A DNA stretch of 64,000 nucleotides from Lewinellaceae bacterium (GTDB lineage Bacteria > Bacteroidota > Bacteroidia > Chitinophagales > Saprospiraceae), in the NCBI GenBank assembly GCA_020636005.1, contig JACJYR010000002.1, positions 868,001 through 932,000 of the forward strand, read 5' to 3'. The position numbers were made by a program, and so were the translations under genes. Positions 44,596 to 54,746 of the stretch are shown in pieces. The notes beneath the pieces were generated by a model. It did no database searches and was not told the DNA's origin. It was given only the letters and a program-made list of their open reading frames with translations. Position 1 is the stretch's first letter; each line of letters starts with the position of its first letter.

Positions 44596-45282
44596 ATGAA
44601 CACACAAGGCCGACGTTACATATTCATTGATTTTGAAAACCTGCTTCAGGTCAAGTTTAAAAAGCTGGAGAAGGTAGCTACGAGGATTTTCGTTTTTGTA
44701 AACGCCCAGGAAGAATCCGTGCCCCTCCAGCTAGCCCGACAGATGCAGCCCTTCGGCAAAAACCTCCGGTGGATCGTCGTCAGCAATTCCAGCAACAGCA
44801 AGCTCAACTACCACATCGCCTTTATCATGGGCAAGCTCCACCAAAAACTCGATATGGGCGTGGAGTTCGCCGTCGTTTCCCACGATATGGACTTCGACCC
44901 CCTCATCAGCTTTATCAACCAGACTGGCCGAAGCTGCCTGCGGGTGAAGCGCAAAAAAGACGAAGGCTCGATTTATCAGCCTGAACCAGGTGGCCAGGAA
45001 GATTTCAGCGGGGTTGAAGACAACTCATTGCGCCCCTTTTCCAATAGCGGCGACATTGATGTGCTGGTGGAAGACGAAATCATCGCCCGTACTGCCGAGG
45101 AAACCGTCAAGCGGCTCATCCGCTCCGGCAACCGCCCACAGGAGGTGGAAACTCTCAAAAATTATATACTTTTGCACAGCCAGGAACTCTCCCTGCACGG
45201 CAATGTGGATCGCATCATCCAGCAAATGAAGGATACCAAAGACATCGACATCCACAAGGGGGAAATCATCTACAACTTCTAA
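44596..45282 (+). CDS. NYN/PIN-like domain protein
   Basis: A 228-residue protein whose N-terminal half has the NYN (PIN-like) nuclease core: YIFIDFENLLQ with the first Asp, LRWIVVSNSSNSKLNYHIAFIMGKL, and FAVVSHDMDFDPLISFINQTG with the acidic cluster. The C-terminal half (about 130-228) is helical and charged and resembles an appended nucleic-acid-binding part. NYN proteins are usually RNases for tRNA or mRNA turnover; the substrate here is not known. It lies 58 bases before frr on the same strand. Confidence 0.75.
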   Translation: MNTQGRRYIFIDFENLLQVKFKKLEKVATRIFVFVNAQEESVPLQLARQMQPFGKNLRWIVVSNSSNSKLNYHIAFIMGKLHQKLDMGVEFAVVSHDMDFDPLISFINQTGRSCLRVKRKKDEGSIYQPEPGGQEDFSGVEDNSLRPFSNSGDIDVLVEDEIIARTAEETVKRLIRSGNRPQEVETLKNYILLHSQELSLHGNVDRIIQQMKDTKDIDIHKGEIIYNF

Positions 45283-45340
45283 CCTGCCGGTTGTTCTGGC
45301 CTAAAGACAACCAGCAAAGGACAACCAACTATCAGGAACT

Positions 45341-45907
45341 ATGCAATCAGAAGAGATTAACGGCATGATGAAGGCGACCGACAAATCCATGAAGGACGCC
45401 CTCGAACACCTCCAATACGAACTCAGCAAAGTCAGGACCGGTAAAGCCTCCCCCGCCATGTTGAACGACCTCTCCGTGAGCTATTACGGAGCCATGACGC
45501 CGCTCAACCAGGTCGCCAGTATTTCCACCGCCGATGCACGTACCATTGTGATACAGCCCTGGGAAAAAAATATGCTGGCCCCGATTGAAAAAGCCATCTT
45601 CGAGGCCAACCTGGGCGTCACGCCCATGAACGACGGGGAGGTAGTGCGCCTGGCCATCCCGCCACTCACCGAAGAACGCCGCAGGGATCTGGTCAAACAA
45701 GCCAAGCACCTGGGCGAAGAAGGCAAAATCAGCCTGCGCAGTGCACGGCACAAAGCGTTGGACGCCATCAAAAAGGCCGTAAAGGACGGCTATCCGGAAG
45801 ACGCTGGCAAACGCAAGGAAAGCGAAGTAGAGGACATGATAAAAGAATACACCAAAAGGATGGACCACATGGTGGAAGTAAAAGACAAGGACATCATGAC
45901 GGTCTAA
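45341..45907 (+). CDS. frr: Ribosome recycling factor
   Basis: A 188-residue protein that, with EF-G, splits post-termination ribosomes. Family marks: VRTGKASPAMLNDLSVSYYG, PLNQVASISTADARTIVIQPWEK and the C-terminal helical arm with EERRRDLVKQAKHLGEEGKISLRSARH. Upstream is the NYN gene, not the usual tsf-pyrH. Confidence 0.96.
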   Translation: MQSEEINGMMKATDKSMKDALEHLQYELSKVRTGKASPAMLNDLSVSYYGAMTPLNQVASISTADARTIVIQPWEKNMLAPIEKAIFEANLGVTPMNDGEVVRLAIPPLTEERRRDLVKQAKHLGEEGKISLRSARHKALDAIKKAVKDGYPEDAGKRKESEVEDMIKEYTKRMDHMVEVKDKDIMTV

Positions 45908-45934
45908 TCCTATTGTTTTTCAACAGGCCTCCCC

Positions 45935-47593
45935 TCAAATCCCCAGCAGCACCTGCGCCAATATTATTTTCACCACCATCGCCGTAGGGAAAACCGTTGC
46001 ATAGCCAATGTTGGCAGCGCCGGATTCGTCTTTTTCATTGGCAAAAGCGAGACAGGCGGGCTGGGTCTGCATAGCCGACAACATGCCCATCAACAGGTTG
46101 TAGGGGATTTTAAAAACCAGCTTTCCCACCAGCAGGCCGATGGCCACCGTGAGGATGGTAATGATAGCTCCAAGCAGGATCATCCTGAAGCCTGCCGTCT
46201 GGAACGTTTGGTAAAAAGAATAACCTGCTTTAAGCCCGATACCTGCGAGGAAGAAAACGGCACCCAACTGCCGGAGCGTCAGGTTTGCATTCAGCGACAT
46301 CACCCAAACTATTTTCCCGCTCCGCCCCAAACGGCCCAAATACAGCGCCACCAACAGCGGCCCCGCCGCAAAGCCGAGCTTGAACACCGAGCCGCCCGGC
46401 AATGGGATGGGCACCATGCCCAGCAGCAGGCCAAGCGCAATCCCAATCGAAATGCTGATGTAGTCCACCTCCGAAATGCGCTGGAAGCTGTCTCCAAGAA
46501 AAGCCCCGATTTCCTTGATCTTCTCCTTCGGGGCAATCACCCGCACCCGGTCGCCTGCCTCCAGGCGCATGTCGTCGGAGATTGGGAGATCCACGTCCCC
46601 CCTTCGCAGCCGGGTGATGACGGCGTGGAAATTTTTATAAAGTCCAAGTTCCTGGATGGTCTTGCCGACGATTCGTTTGTTGGATACAAAAATCCGGCGC
46701 ATGCCCACGTTCTGGCGGTCGAGGGTCAAGTCGCGCTCAGATGGTTGTCCTAAGATTTTCACCAATTTTTCCATTTCATCCGCAGGCCCGACGAGGGTCA
46801 AAATGTCCCCCATTTGAACCGTTGTATCTTCTGATGGCACTTCAATTTCCTTTGTGCCGTAAGGTAACCTCCTAGACGCCACCACGTCTGCCACGCCAGC
46901 AGATTCAACTATTTCACCCCAGGTTTTCCCGGCCTGGCCGCCGCCGGTCACCAAAACGTTGGAGTGGTGCAGTTCGCCAGTGCCGATGCCTGTCAGTTGC
47001 CCGGTGGCTTTTTGTTCTTCTTTCATGTCAATGTGCCAGAAACGGATGCCCAGTTGGAAGAGCAACAATACCCCAATAACCCCCATCGGATAGGCAAGCG
47101 AATAGCCAACCACTGGTTCCGCCAACAAGGCAGCACTGGCGCCGCCCGGCGACTGTTTTAATATTTCCAGCACAGAGGCAAGGGCGGGCGTGTTGGTCAG
47201 CGCACCGCAAAAAAGACCCGCTGTGATGGTGTTTTTTATGGCAAACATTTTACCCAGGAACCCCGTCAATACAGCCGAAAACAGCAGGATGCCCGTGATC
47301 ATGAGGTTGTCCCGCAATCCCGATTTTTTAAAAGAAGCAAAAAAAGCCGGGCCGGAACGCAGCCCAATTGTGTACACAAAAAGCACCAGGCCTATCACAT
47401 AGATAATATCCGGCAAGGCCATGTCAGGGTGCAAGGCCCCAAAGGCAAGCCCTACAAACAGCACCGCTGCTACCCCAAAACTAAAGCCTGCCACTTTTAT
47501 CCGCCCGATGTAATAGCCGATGGCTATGACCAGGAAAAGCAGCAGGGGCTTGTTTTCCAGCAGAAGGTTAACCGTTGAAGTATAAAAATCCAT
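45935..47593 (-). CDS. AspT/YidE-family transporter with RCK_C domains
   Basis: A 552-residue protein with the internal duplication of this family. Two blocks of about five membrane helices each (about 12-180 and 380-552) flank two TrkA-C/RCK_C domains (about 195-280 and 285-365: DILTLVGPADEMEKLVKILG; DRVRVIAPKEKIKEIGAFLG). In AspT the family exchanges aspartate and alanine; YidE and YbjL substrates are unknown. The first block contains SGPAFFASFK; the last block contains MLSAMQTQPACLAFAN. It has its own promoter box at 47790-47797. Confidence 0.88.
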   Translation of the reverse strand: MDFYTSTVNLLLENKPLLLFLVIAIGYYIGRIKVAGFSFGVAAVLFVGLAFGALHPDMALPDIIYVIGLVLFVYTIGLRSGPAFFASFKKSGLRDNLMITGILLFSAVLTGFLGKMFAIKNTITAGLFCGALTNTPALASVLEILKQSPGGASAALLAEPVVGYSLAYPMGVIGVLLLFQLGIRFWHIDMKEEQKATGQLTGIGTGELHHSNVLVTGGGQAGKTWGEIVESAGVADVVASRRLPYGTKEIEVPSEDTTVQMGDILTLVGPADEMEKLVKILGQPSERDLTLDRQNVGMRRIFVSNKRIVGKTIQELGLYKNFHAVITRLRRGDVDLPISDDMRLEAGDRVRVIAPKEKIKEIGAFLGDSFQRISEVDYISISIGIALGLLLGMVPIPLPGGSVFKLGFAAGPLLVALYLGRLGRSGKIVWVMSLNANLTLRQLGAVFFLAGIGLKAGYSFYQTFQTAGFRMILLGAIITILTVAIGLLVGKLVFKIPYNLLMGMLSAMQTQPACLAFANEKDESGAANIGYATVFPTAMVVKIILAQVLLGI

Positions 47594-47634
47594 GTAGGTA
47601 TTTTTGAAAAACAGCAGTTGGCTAATTTGGGTAA

Positions 47635-47658
47635 GTAGTTGTTTGAAATCGAAGATTC
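47635..47658. repeat. Single-arm copy of the 33-bp repeat family
   Basis: 24 bases identical to 3841-3864. The next bases are similar but not identical, and no inverted partner is found nearby. Confidence 0.7.
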
Positions 47659-47789
47659 CCGCCAGGGAAGAGCTTTACCTAATTGATTGTCAATTTTTTA
47701 CTTGAATTTTATAAAAGCCAAATAACCCAAACTCAATCCAATGATGCACTGACCTGGCAAAGTGCAAGGATAATCAAACTGCATGGAGG

Positions 47790-47822
47790 CAAAGATAGGA
47801 CGGGACTTTAGCAAAAAACAAA
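47790..47822 (-). promoter_or_regulatory. Putative promoter of the AspT-like gene
   Basis: On minus, TTTG (47822-47819) is followed after 21 bases by the -7 box TATCTTTG (47797-47790). The promoter overlaps the T-run of the preceding terminator, so the two transcription units abut. Confidence 0.5.
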
Positions 47823-47854
47823 CGGGTTCCAATGTTGCCATTGAAACCCGTTTG
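47812..47854 (-). terminator. Intrinsic terminator of the giant P-domain gene
   Basis: CAAACGGGTT and CAAT pair with ATTG and AACCCGTTTG (47840-47854 with 47819-47833), followed on minus by TTTTTTGC. It starts 74 bases after the stop codon of the giant gene. Confidence 0.8.
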
Positions 47855-47927
47855 AAAAAATACATCTCTAAATAATCAGTAAGGATTTCAGATAAAAATT
47901 ACCTGCCACCCTTTTACTGAAGATCTT

Positions 47928-50900
47928 TTAATCCACCAGGATCATTTTGCGGGTAGCAGAGTCGGTGTTGGTGTCGAGGCGGTAGTACAAAACACCGCTG
48001 ACGTTCAACTCGCTGCGCTTCAGGTCAACCTGGTTGTATCCTTTGGCAAATTCGTTGATGATAACTTTTACGACTTTGCCTTGTACGTCATTGATAGTCA
48101 GTGTTGCAGAAGTTGCTTCGGGCAGATAGAAACCAATGGTGGTGGCAGAAGCAAATGGGTTCGGTGTATTTTGGTACAGCTCGAAACCACCGGCTACTTT
48201 CGCACCGTTGAAAGACAATGCTACGTTGAGCAACTGATTGTCAGCATTGTAAGCTTCGGCAACGGTGTACCGGCTGTTGATGCTGAGGAGGTCGCTCAGG
48301 CGTCCGCTGCGGTTGGCTTTGAAAGTCAAACCAAAGACCACATCGCCTGCGGCCAGTTGTTTGGTTTCATCGCTGTTCCAGCTGGTAGTCAGCACGCCTT
48401 CTTTAACCATGGTCATACCGAAGTTGGCAACATCGGCCAGGCCAGGTACAACTTCCACAAATTCAAGGGCATTCCTGTCGAAGTTCAGGGTGAACTGATA
48501 ACCGCTTACGTTGAAATCAGTTGCTTTGAACTCCACCGTGTAGGTTTCGCCTTCGGCCACTGTCCGGTCGTCTGTGTTCAACACGAGGTCGCCCACAGTA
48601 GAACGGTCGTCGTTGCCGCCTGCAAAATTGGTCACAGCACTTCCGTTCACATCGCCGATTTTCACAGCCACAAAGTCAACTGCCAATTGGTTGGCAGAGA
48701 GGTTGTTGATGTTGGTGACTTCAGGGAATGAAGTCTGGAACGGATTGGCCGGGTTCGTGAACACATGCGACTTCTTCACAAACCTCCAGGAGGTGTTGTT
48801 GGGGAAATCGTTGTTGATGAACAGGATCAATTTGCGGATTTCGACGAGGTCGAAGGTTGTTACGGTATTCGACTTGTTGGCATCTGCAGCAATTATCTTG
48901 TATGGCGAACCAAGTGGCGTAATGCCCAGGATATGCTTGCTGATGAGCACGAGGTCGAACGTGGTCACACCGTTCAGCGGATTTACATCCAACGCAGGCG
49001 TAATCGTATAGTCGTTGCCGACAGGTACGGTAGCCAGGTTGTAAGTACCAGCAGCGGAGGTCGTAGCGGCGAGGCTCGTTCCACCACCTGCTGCGTTCAC
49101 GCTGATGCCAACGTGCTGTACGCCTTCATTGGATTCGGTAGCGATGTTTCCACCTACTGAAACAACATTGAGCGTATCGTCACACTGGTTCTGGTTGGCC
49201 TGGATTTCAACCTGCGTGATGCAGAAGTCGAAGTTGGCAGCAGGAGAGGCATTGTCGAAGACATAGATCCTCACCTGGCGCAGGCCAACTGAATCGCAGG
49301 TATATACCCGGCCGGTGTCTGCCGGGTTCGAGGAGAAAGCAAACTTGAGGGCACCCGGACAGTTGTCGAAGCTACCGGCGTTGAAATCCTTCGCCCATGT
49401 TTGTACCATGCCTGTTTGCATCAGTTCGATGACAAGGCCATCCACACAGTAAGGTGTTGGATTTTTGCAGTCACGCACCGTTACTGAAGTTTCGCAGGCG
49501 CTTTGGTTATTGCAATTGTCCATTGCTACATAACGGATCTGATAGACACCGGGAGCTATGTTCGGGAACAAGGTGAACTGGCCTGCAGGCTGGCCATTTT
49601 CCAGCACTACGGTACCTGCATTTTGCCATACCCCATTCAGGCGGATCTGAGCGGTAACAGTCACAGTGTGGCTGCAATCGTCAATCGTTGGGATTGCAGG
49701 GCGAACACCAGCCACACAAGAGTTATTCTCGATACAGATATCCGGGTTGGTGCAGTTTACAAACACAGGATCCATGTTGTCAATAACCTTGATGACCTGC
49801 TGGTAGGTAATATAACCATCCCATGGGTCGCTGTCGAGGTCAGTGTCAGGGTTCGTGGTCTGGGTAGCCTGAGCGGCACCTGGCTTGGAAGCTGAGTTCC
49901 AGCTATCACGGAAAGTGCGGTTGTCGCAGTCGCCGTCGCCGTCAAGGTCGCACAATGGGAACACGAGGCCCAACTGGTTCTCGGGTTGCTCCACTACTTC
50001 CTGATCAATGTTGTTACCTACCACGCACCAGTTGATGATCTTCCAGGTACGGAGGATTTTGTAACAAGCATCCTGAACGACATTGAACAACTGATCGTCG
50101 TAAGAAACAGCAACGAGTTCGCAAGTTTCGTAGAAGATTTCAGGCTCGCCGAAGTCAGGTGCAGTGGTACCGCAGGTCACTGTAATATCAGCAGGGAATT
50201 CAACGACCCAGTCAGAAACGTGGTCAACGAAAATCCTGGAAGTACAGTTTTGAGTGGCTGCGTTGCCGGCGTTGTCAGTAGCAGTCCAGGTACGGGTGAT
50301 CACACCTTCCAGGCACTGGTCGAGGTTGATGGTCGTATTGCAAGTGACGTTCACTGCGCAGTTGTCGTAGAAGGTAGCTTGGCCGAAGCCGGCACCTGTC
50401 AGATAGGTACACTGTTGGGCACCCGTCAAACCTTGCAGTTGCGTCTCCAGGTTGGTAGCAAACCAGTCGCAGGTAATACGCTTGTCAGGAGGACAGAAAG
50501 TCCTTACCGGAGGCAGTTTGTCCGTAACCTGTACGGTCACCATGCAAGTGTTGTAGTTGGGCTGTCCGGAAGCGCCCAGGCCGAAGGTCTGGTTCAGGAA
50601 CAAGCCAGGCGTACCATCGCAGCCAAGGGCAGGCGAGTTCAACGTCGTGAAGAAAGGCGTTGGGTCGCTGTCCAGTACCAGTACGATGACGGTTTGGTTG
50701 CCAATGTCGTCGCAGCAGAAATCCCTCGTTTTGTAGTAGCAACGGTTGAAGATGGTCTGCGTGGCAGTAGCATCGTCCATTTTCGCTATCAGGAAGTAAA
50801 CTGGCTGGCAGTTGTCGTAGCTGCCATCGTCCAGGCTTTCAGCATGGAGCGTGGAGCAGCTTTGGCCAGGATTCAGGCCATTGTTGATGATGGAAACCTC

Positions 50901-53900
50901 TGTGATTTCATCACAAACAGCCACTGGTGGTACACGGTCGCGCAGGGTGATGGTGATTTCGTAGATGGCTTGGTTGCCACAGCCATCCACTGCATAGTAA
51001 CGTACAATGTACTGCGCAGGCAGGCCGTTCTGATAAAGCGGGATACCAGAGACAATACCACCGTTGCTTGGAATGGTGGCAAGTTGGATACCGTTGAGCG
51101 TCCATACTTCTGTCGTGTAGCCTGCTGTGCCGGAACAGTTGTCGCCCATATTGACTGCAGGCGGGATCTGGAAGTTCCCCTGGCAAACAGCATGTGGGCC
51201 ACCGTTGGCGGGTATGCTTGCGCTGTACACCGGAATATCCACCTGGGTAACAAATTTGAAAGAACGAAGCTTCAGTTTCACCGAAGGTGGTACCTGGATA
51301 ACATCTTCAACCACATTCCATGAATCTATGCTACCGTTGGGCAGCAAGAAAATCTGGGTCGTATCGCCAATGTTGTAGGAAGTCTGCGTGACAGTAATGG
51401 TCGTGTTCGCACCATTGACCACTTTCGGGCCGGCGGCACCGATGGTATATACCTGGTGGAACGTGTCCTGGCTTACGAATTTCAATTGTGGGGCTTTTTC
51501 ATCAGCCACCTTAACAACCTGGTTGTAAACGCGGATAGCAACCGGGTTGGCACACCAGTCAATGATCGTCCATTTGCGCACAATCTTGAAAGTACCTGGG
51601 CAGATGGTCACGACCAAATCTTCGTGCTCGTAACCAATACCGCAAAGAGATTTTAGCGGCAAGCCATCTACCAACGGAATACCAGAGCCCGTCAATGCCA
51701 ACACATCCGCATCGTCCAGACCGCTGTTAGGGCCAGGTGATGAGTAAGGCGTGAACACGCCGCCCGGGCAGCCATTGCCGCCGTTGGCCGTGTTCGTGCT
51801 GTTGACGCTTGGGTGGTCTTTTGAACCACTGGCATTGGTCAGGTCATCGTCGTCGCAGTTCGGGTCGAGGTTGACGTCAATGATAGTCGTTGAAGGATCC
51901 GTGTCCGTGATATACGGGTGCAGCGGAGTCGGTTCGATGATGTTCGGGAACTTGTTGTATTGGTCGCAGGTCCATTTGATGTCCTGAGGAGCATCTACGT
52001 CGCCAATAGCAGGGCGTTCCAGCGTAATGATCTGCTGACAGGTAGCAGAGTTGCCACTGTTGTCGGTAGCAGTCCAGGTACGGATAATCGTCTGGGCGGC
52101 ACCGTTGCAGTTGCCGTTGGTCACGTTGTCAATATAGCCCAAACCACCGTTTGCCACGGTCAATTCGTGGTCACAGTTGTCAATCACAGGTACCTTGGGC
52201 GCCAAAGCATCATAGTTCACCTGGATGTTCGGGACAGTGTTGGCAGCCGGGTTGAAGAGTGGGCCGAACAAGCCAAAAGCAGAAGGACCGCCCAACAGGG
52301 TCAGGTTGCCGTTCGTTACCGGAGGCTGCACGCCGAACGTATAGTTGAATACGATGGATGCAGTTGGTGAATAAATATGGAAAGCTGCCGTCTCGCCTGG
52401 AGCAAGGACCACACTACTGGTCAATACAACTTGCGTCAGTGGGCCGGTGCCGGTTGCAAAATAAGGTGGAATAACCGTAGCTACAGCCGGGCCGAGGTTG
52501 GATGGCCATGCAGCAGCATTTGTTTCAAACCCTGCAAACGTACCAGGCTTCGAATAAACTTCGAAGTTGACGGGAGCAGCTACCGGGCCAAAAGCCGGAT
52601 CGGGCAGGCGCACACCAAAGCCATTGATCTTGATGTCCACTGCGTTGTTGTTGGTGATATTGAAAAAGTCACCCTGTGGCAAGCCGTTCCCCTGCAGGTT
52701 AAACGCAAGGCCACCGCCATGAGGAACAAAAGCTGGTGGAAACTGAAGCGGAGCCTGGGCCTGGAATACTTCCGGTGATGGGTGAAGAATTTCCGGGTTC
52801 AGGATGTCTTCGGTACATGGCAAAGTAAGATTGCTACAAACAAGCACCGGAGGCAACTTGTCTTCCACATGAATCTTGCCCCAGCAAGTATTCAGGGTTA
52901 CATTATCCGTTACTTTCACCGTGATGGTCTTGCCGATGTGGCTGGCGTTCACGATGCCGGGCTGCATGCCACCCGTTGGGGATAACAGGTTCACCGTATA
53001 ACGGGTCAGGTAGCAGCCATAAGGGCCACCTTCCAGAATCTGGTCAGCGTTCAGCGTATCCACGCAATCTTCGCTCAGGGAAACCTGTACGTTGTCGTTG
53101 CAGACCAGCGTAGAGGTCGGGTTCGGATATTCATTGATGACAACATCAAAGCAGCAAGTCGCAATGTTGCCAGCCAGGTCGTTGGTCTGGAAACAATTGG
53201 TCGTTGTGCCCAATTGGTATTCAACACCGGAAGGAAGACCGGAAGTCTGCGTGATGGGCGGAGCAGCCAGGCCGGCAGGGCCGCTGAAGTTGGTGATGAC
53301 CATGTTGCCTGCACCAAATCCGTTGTCCACCGTACGCTGTGAAAATCCAAATACATCGCCCTGTACGACGGGCAGCGCTTCCGTGCCGGTACCAGCAGTT
53401 ACAAAACCAGCCAACACCTGGGTGAACACACCATTCAGGGTGTAACCGGGCGGATCGAAAAATGCTGCGTCAACAGTATTATAGGCCCAGGTGAAATTGA
53501 TGACGCCCGACTGTGGCACGTTGATATTGTAGTTCTCCTGGCCGGCAGCGCCGGAGCCGTTGTTCGAACCATTTATGGTAATGGAAGCAGGAGCACCAGC
53601 AGTATTGATACTACCATTGGAGTTGACCTGCTGCTCTGTCCAGTTGGCCGGTGCATAGGCACCTGCAAAACCTTGCTGTTGGAACTGGAAAGGGCAGTTG
53701 TCGGTAGCAGTGATCGGTGCATAATTTACATAAGCAGAACACTCACCGGCGGCCAGGGTAACAACGATGTTGGCCGGGCAAACGATGACCGGCGGGATGT
53801 TGTCGGTAACCGTCACACTTTGAGTGGCTTTGGATATAAGCCCGGACGTGGTCATGGACATCCAGGTAATGGTATAAGTGCCGGAACCAAGGTTCGGGTC

Positions 53901-54701
53901 AATCGTAGTAGCACCAGTGGGTATCGTCGTAAACGCCCCACCACCAATGGAATAGGATTTTACGGCGCCAACACAGTCGCCCGTAGTAGCAGGCACTGCG
54001 ATAGGCTGGCTGGTACAAACACCTGGATCCAAACCGACCATAATAGCAGGCAGTGTATTGCTTGCAAAACTACAGGGCACGGCAAATGTCATGGACCAAC
54101 TGTTCATGGCGCCAGAGTCGCTACTGGTATTGTCGAAGAACCTGAGCACCCAGGTACCATTTGCGCTACCGGTAAAGGTATTGGCAAAAGTAAAGGTGCC
54201 CAGAGCGGCCCCATTGGCTGGGAAACACAGGGCTGCATTTTGCCGGCCTTCCGGGCGGAAGCTGCCAGTAAATGGTGCCGTACCGGTTGTAATAAAGTTG
54301 GCCGCTGCATCTGTGAACACCGTATTGGTGTAGTTGGCAGCAGCGCCACCATTGCCAGTGGACAATTCAAGCCTTTGGCCTGTGGGCGATTCGAGATAAA
54401 AGTCGAGGTCGCCGTCCCAGGTGTGGGTAAGGTTGACAGTTACATTGGCAATGGCGAGCGAAGTACCGAGGGTGCCAGTAGTACCCGATACCACGTTATT
54501 GAACAACGTGCCGTTTACCGGCGCAGCTCCACAACCACCTGTTCCCGTGCTGGGGATCAAGTTGTTGCCATCCGTGTTGACAGCGCTCCCGGGAAAGGTC
54601 TGTGCGCCAGACCATACAAGGGCCGAAGCGACAACCAACAGGGAGAGCGCCGTCCTCAACGCAAGCTTCCAGCTTTGATTGGTAGATTTTACTCTATTCA
54701 T
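47928..54701 (-). CDS. Giant secreted multidomain protein (P-domain, HYR, dockerin- and cohesin-like, T9SS tail)
   Basis: A 2257-residue secreted protein. Parts in order: signal peptide (about 1-34), a proprotein-convertase P-domain-like beta-sandwich (about 38-212, TWDGDLDFYLESPTGQ ... NGTWVLRFFDN), several HYR-type Ig-like units from about 290 (PPVIVCPANIVVTL; PPVAVCDEITEVSI; ...), a carboxypeptidase-regulatory-like unit (about 1843-1903), a dockerin type I-like pair (about 1900-1965: TTFDLVLISKHILG and TTFDLVEIRKLIL with Asp/Asn ligands), a cohesin-like sandwich (about 2030-2167) and a type IX tail (YQNTPNPFASATTIGFYL ... ASTRKMILVD form). Likely exported by T9SS and surface-attached; no enzyme domain is seen. 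It is in one operon with the small secreted protein upstream. Confidence 0.85.
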   Translation of the reverse strand: MNRVKSTNQSWKLALRTALSLLVVASALVWSGAQTFPGSAVNTDGNNLIPSTGTGGCGAAPVNGTLFNNVVSGTTGTLGTSLAIANVTVNLTHTWDGDLDFYLESPTGQRLELSTGNGGAAANYTNTVFTDAAANFITTGTAPFTGSFRPEGRQNAALCFPANGAALGTFTFANTFTGSANGTWVLRFFDNTSSDSGAMNSWSMTFAVPCSFASNTLPAIMVGLDPGVCTSQPIAVPATTGDCVGAVKSYSIGGGAFTTIPTGATTIDPNLGSGTYTITWMSMTTSGLISKATQSVTVTDNIPPVIVCPANIVVTLAAGECSAYVNYAPITATDNCPFQFQQQGFAGAYAPANWTEQQVNSNGSINTAGAPASITINGSNNGSGAAGQENYNINVPQSGVINFTWAYNTVDAAFFDPPGYTLNGVFTQVLAGFVTAGTGTEALPVVQGDVFGFSQRTVDNGFGAGNMVITNFSGPAGLAAPPITQTSGLPSGVEYQLGTTTNCFQTNDLAGNIATCCFDVVINEYPNPTSTLVCNDNVQVSLSEDCVDTLNADQILEGGPYGCYLTRYTVNLLSPTGGMQPGIVNASHIGKTITVKVTDNVTLNTCWGKIHVEDKLPPVLVCSNLTLPCTEDILNPEILHPSPEVFQAQAPLQFPPAFVPHGGGLAFNLQGNGLPQGDFFNITNNNAVDIKINGFGVRLPDPAFGPVAAPVNFEVYSKPGTFAGFETNAAAWPSNLGPAVATVIPPYFATGTGPLTQVVLTSSVVLAPGETAAFHIYSPTASIVFNYTFGVQPPVTNGNLTLLGGPSAFGLFGPLFNPAANTVPNIQVNYDALAPKVPVIDNCDHELTVANGGLGYIDNVTNGNCNGAAQTIIRTWTATDNSGNSATCQQIITLERPAIGDVDAPQDIKWTCDQYNKFPNIIEPTPLHPYITDTDPSTTIIDVNLDPNCDDDDLTNASGSKDHPSVNSTNTANGGNGCPGGVFTPYSSPGPNSGLDDADVLALTGSGIPLVDGLPLKSLCGIGYEHEDLVVTICPGTFKIVRKWTIIDWCANPVAIRVYNQVVKVADEKAPQLKFVSQDTFHQVYTIGAAGPKVVNGANTTITVTQTSYNIGDTTQIFLLPNGSIDSWNVVEDVIQVPPSVKLKLRSFKFVTQVDIPVYSASIPANGGPHAVCQGNFQIPPAVNMGDNCSGTAGYTTEVWTLNGIQLATIPSNGGIVSGIPLYQNGLPAQYIVRYYAVDGCGNQAIYEITITLRDRVPPVAVCDEITEVSIINNGLNPGQSCSTLHAESLDDGSYDNCQPVYFLIAKMDDATATQTIFNRCYYKTRDFCCDDIGNQTVIVLVLDSDPTPFFTTLNSPALGCDGTPGLFLNQTFGLGASGQPNYNTCMVTVQVTDKLPPVRTFCPPDKRITCDWFATNLETQLQGLTGAQQCTYLTGAGFGQATFYDNCAVNVTCNTTINLDQCLEGVITRTWTATDNAGNAATQNCTSRIFVDHVSDWVVEFPADITVTCGTTAPDFGEPEIFYETCELVAVSYDDQLFNVVQDACYKILRTWKIINWCVVGNNIDQEVVEQPENQLGLVFPLCDLDGDGDCDNRTFRDSWNSASKPGAAQATQTTNPDTDLDSDPWDGYITYQQVIKVIDNMDPVFVNCTNPDICIENNSCVAGVRPAIPTIDDCSHTVTVTAQIRLNGVWQNAGTVVLENGQPAGQFTLFPNIAPGVYQIRYVAMDNCNNQSACETSVTVRDCKNPTPYCVDGLVIELMQTGMVQTWAKDFNAGSFDNCPGALKFAFSSNPADTGRVYTCDSVGLRQVRIYVFDNASPAANFDFCITQVEIQANQNQCDDTLNVVSVGGNIATESNEGVQHVGISVNAAGGGTSLAATTSAAGTYNLATVPVGNDYTITPALDVNPLNGVTTFDLVLISKHILGITPLGSPYKIIAADANKSNTVTTFDLVEIRKLILFINNDFPNNTSWRFVKKSHVFTNPANPFQTSFPEVTNINNLSANQLAVDFVAVKIGDVNGSAVTNFAGGNDDRSTVGDLVLNTDDRTVAEGETYTVEFKATDFNVSGYQFTLNFDRNALEFVEVVPGLADVANFGMTMVKEGVLTTSWNSDETKQLAAGDVVFGLTFKANRSGRLSDLLSINSRYTVAEAYNADNQLLNVALSFNGAKVAGGFELYQNTPNPFASATTIGFYLPEATSATLTINDVQGKVVKVIINEFAKGYNQVDLKRSELNVSGVLYYRLDTNTDSATRKMILVD

Positions 54702-54746
54702 GAGATTAGAAATTTAATTTGTTAATTTTTAAAGATTAAGCGGGCA

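Larger units (their letters stand above)
47594..47927. other. Spacer between the AspT-like gene and the giant P-domain protein
   Basis: It holds a 24-base copy of the 33-bp repeat arm (47635-47658), a promoter for the AspT-like gene (47790-47822) and a terminator for the giant gene (47812-47854), partly overlapping. No gene. Confidence 0.6.

Noticed and set aside
49986..51323. Open frame of 445 codons on plus inside the giant P-domain gene
   Set aside because: It is antisense to clear HYR-type coding sequence and has no recognisable domain.
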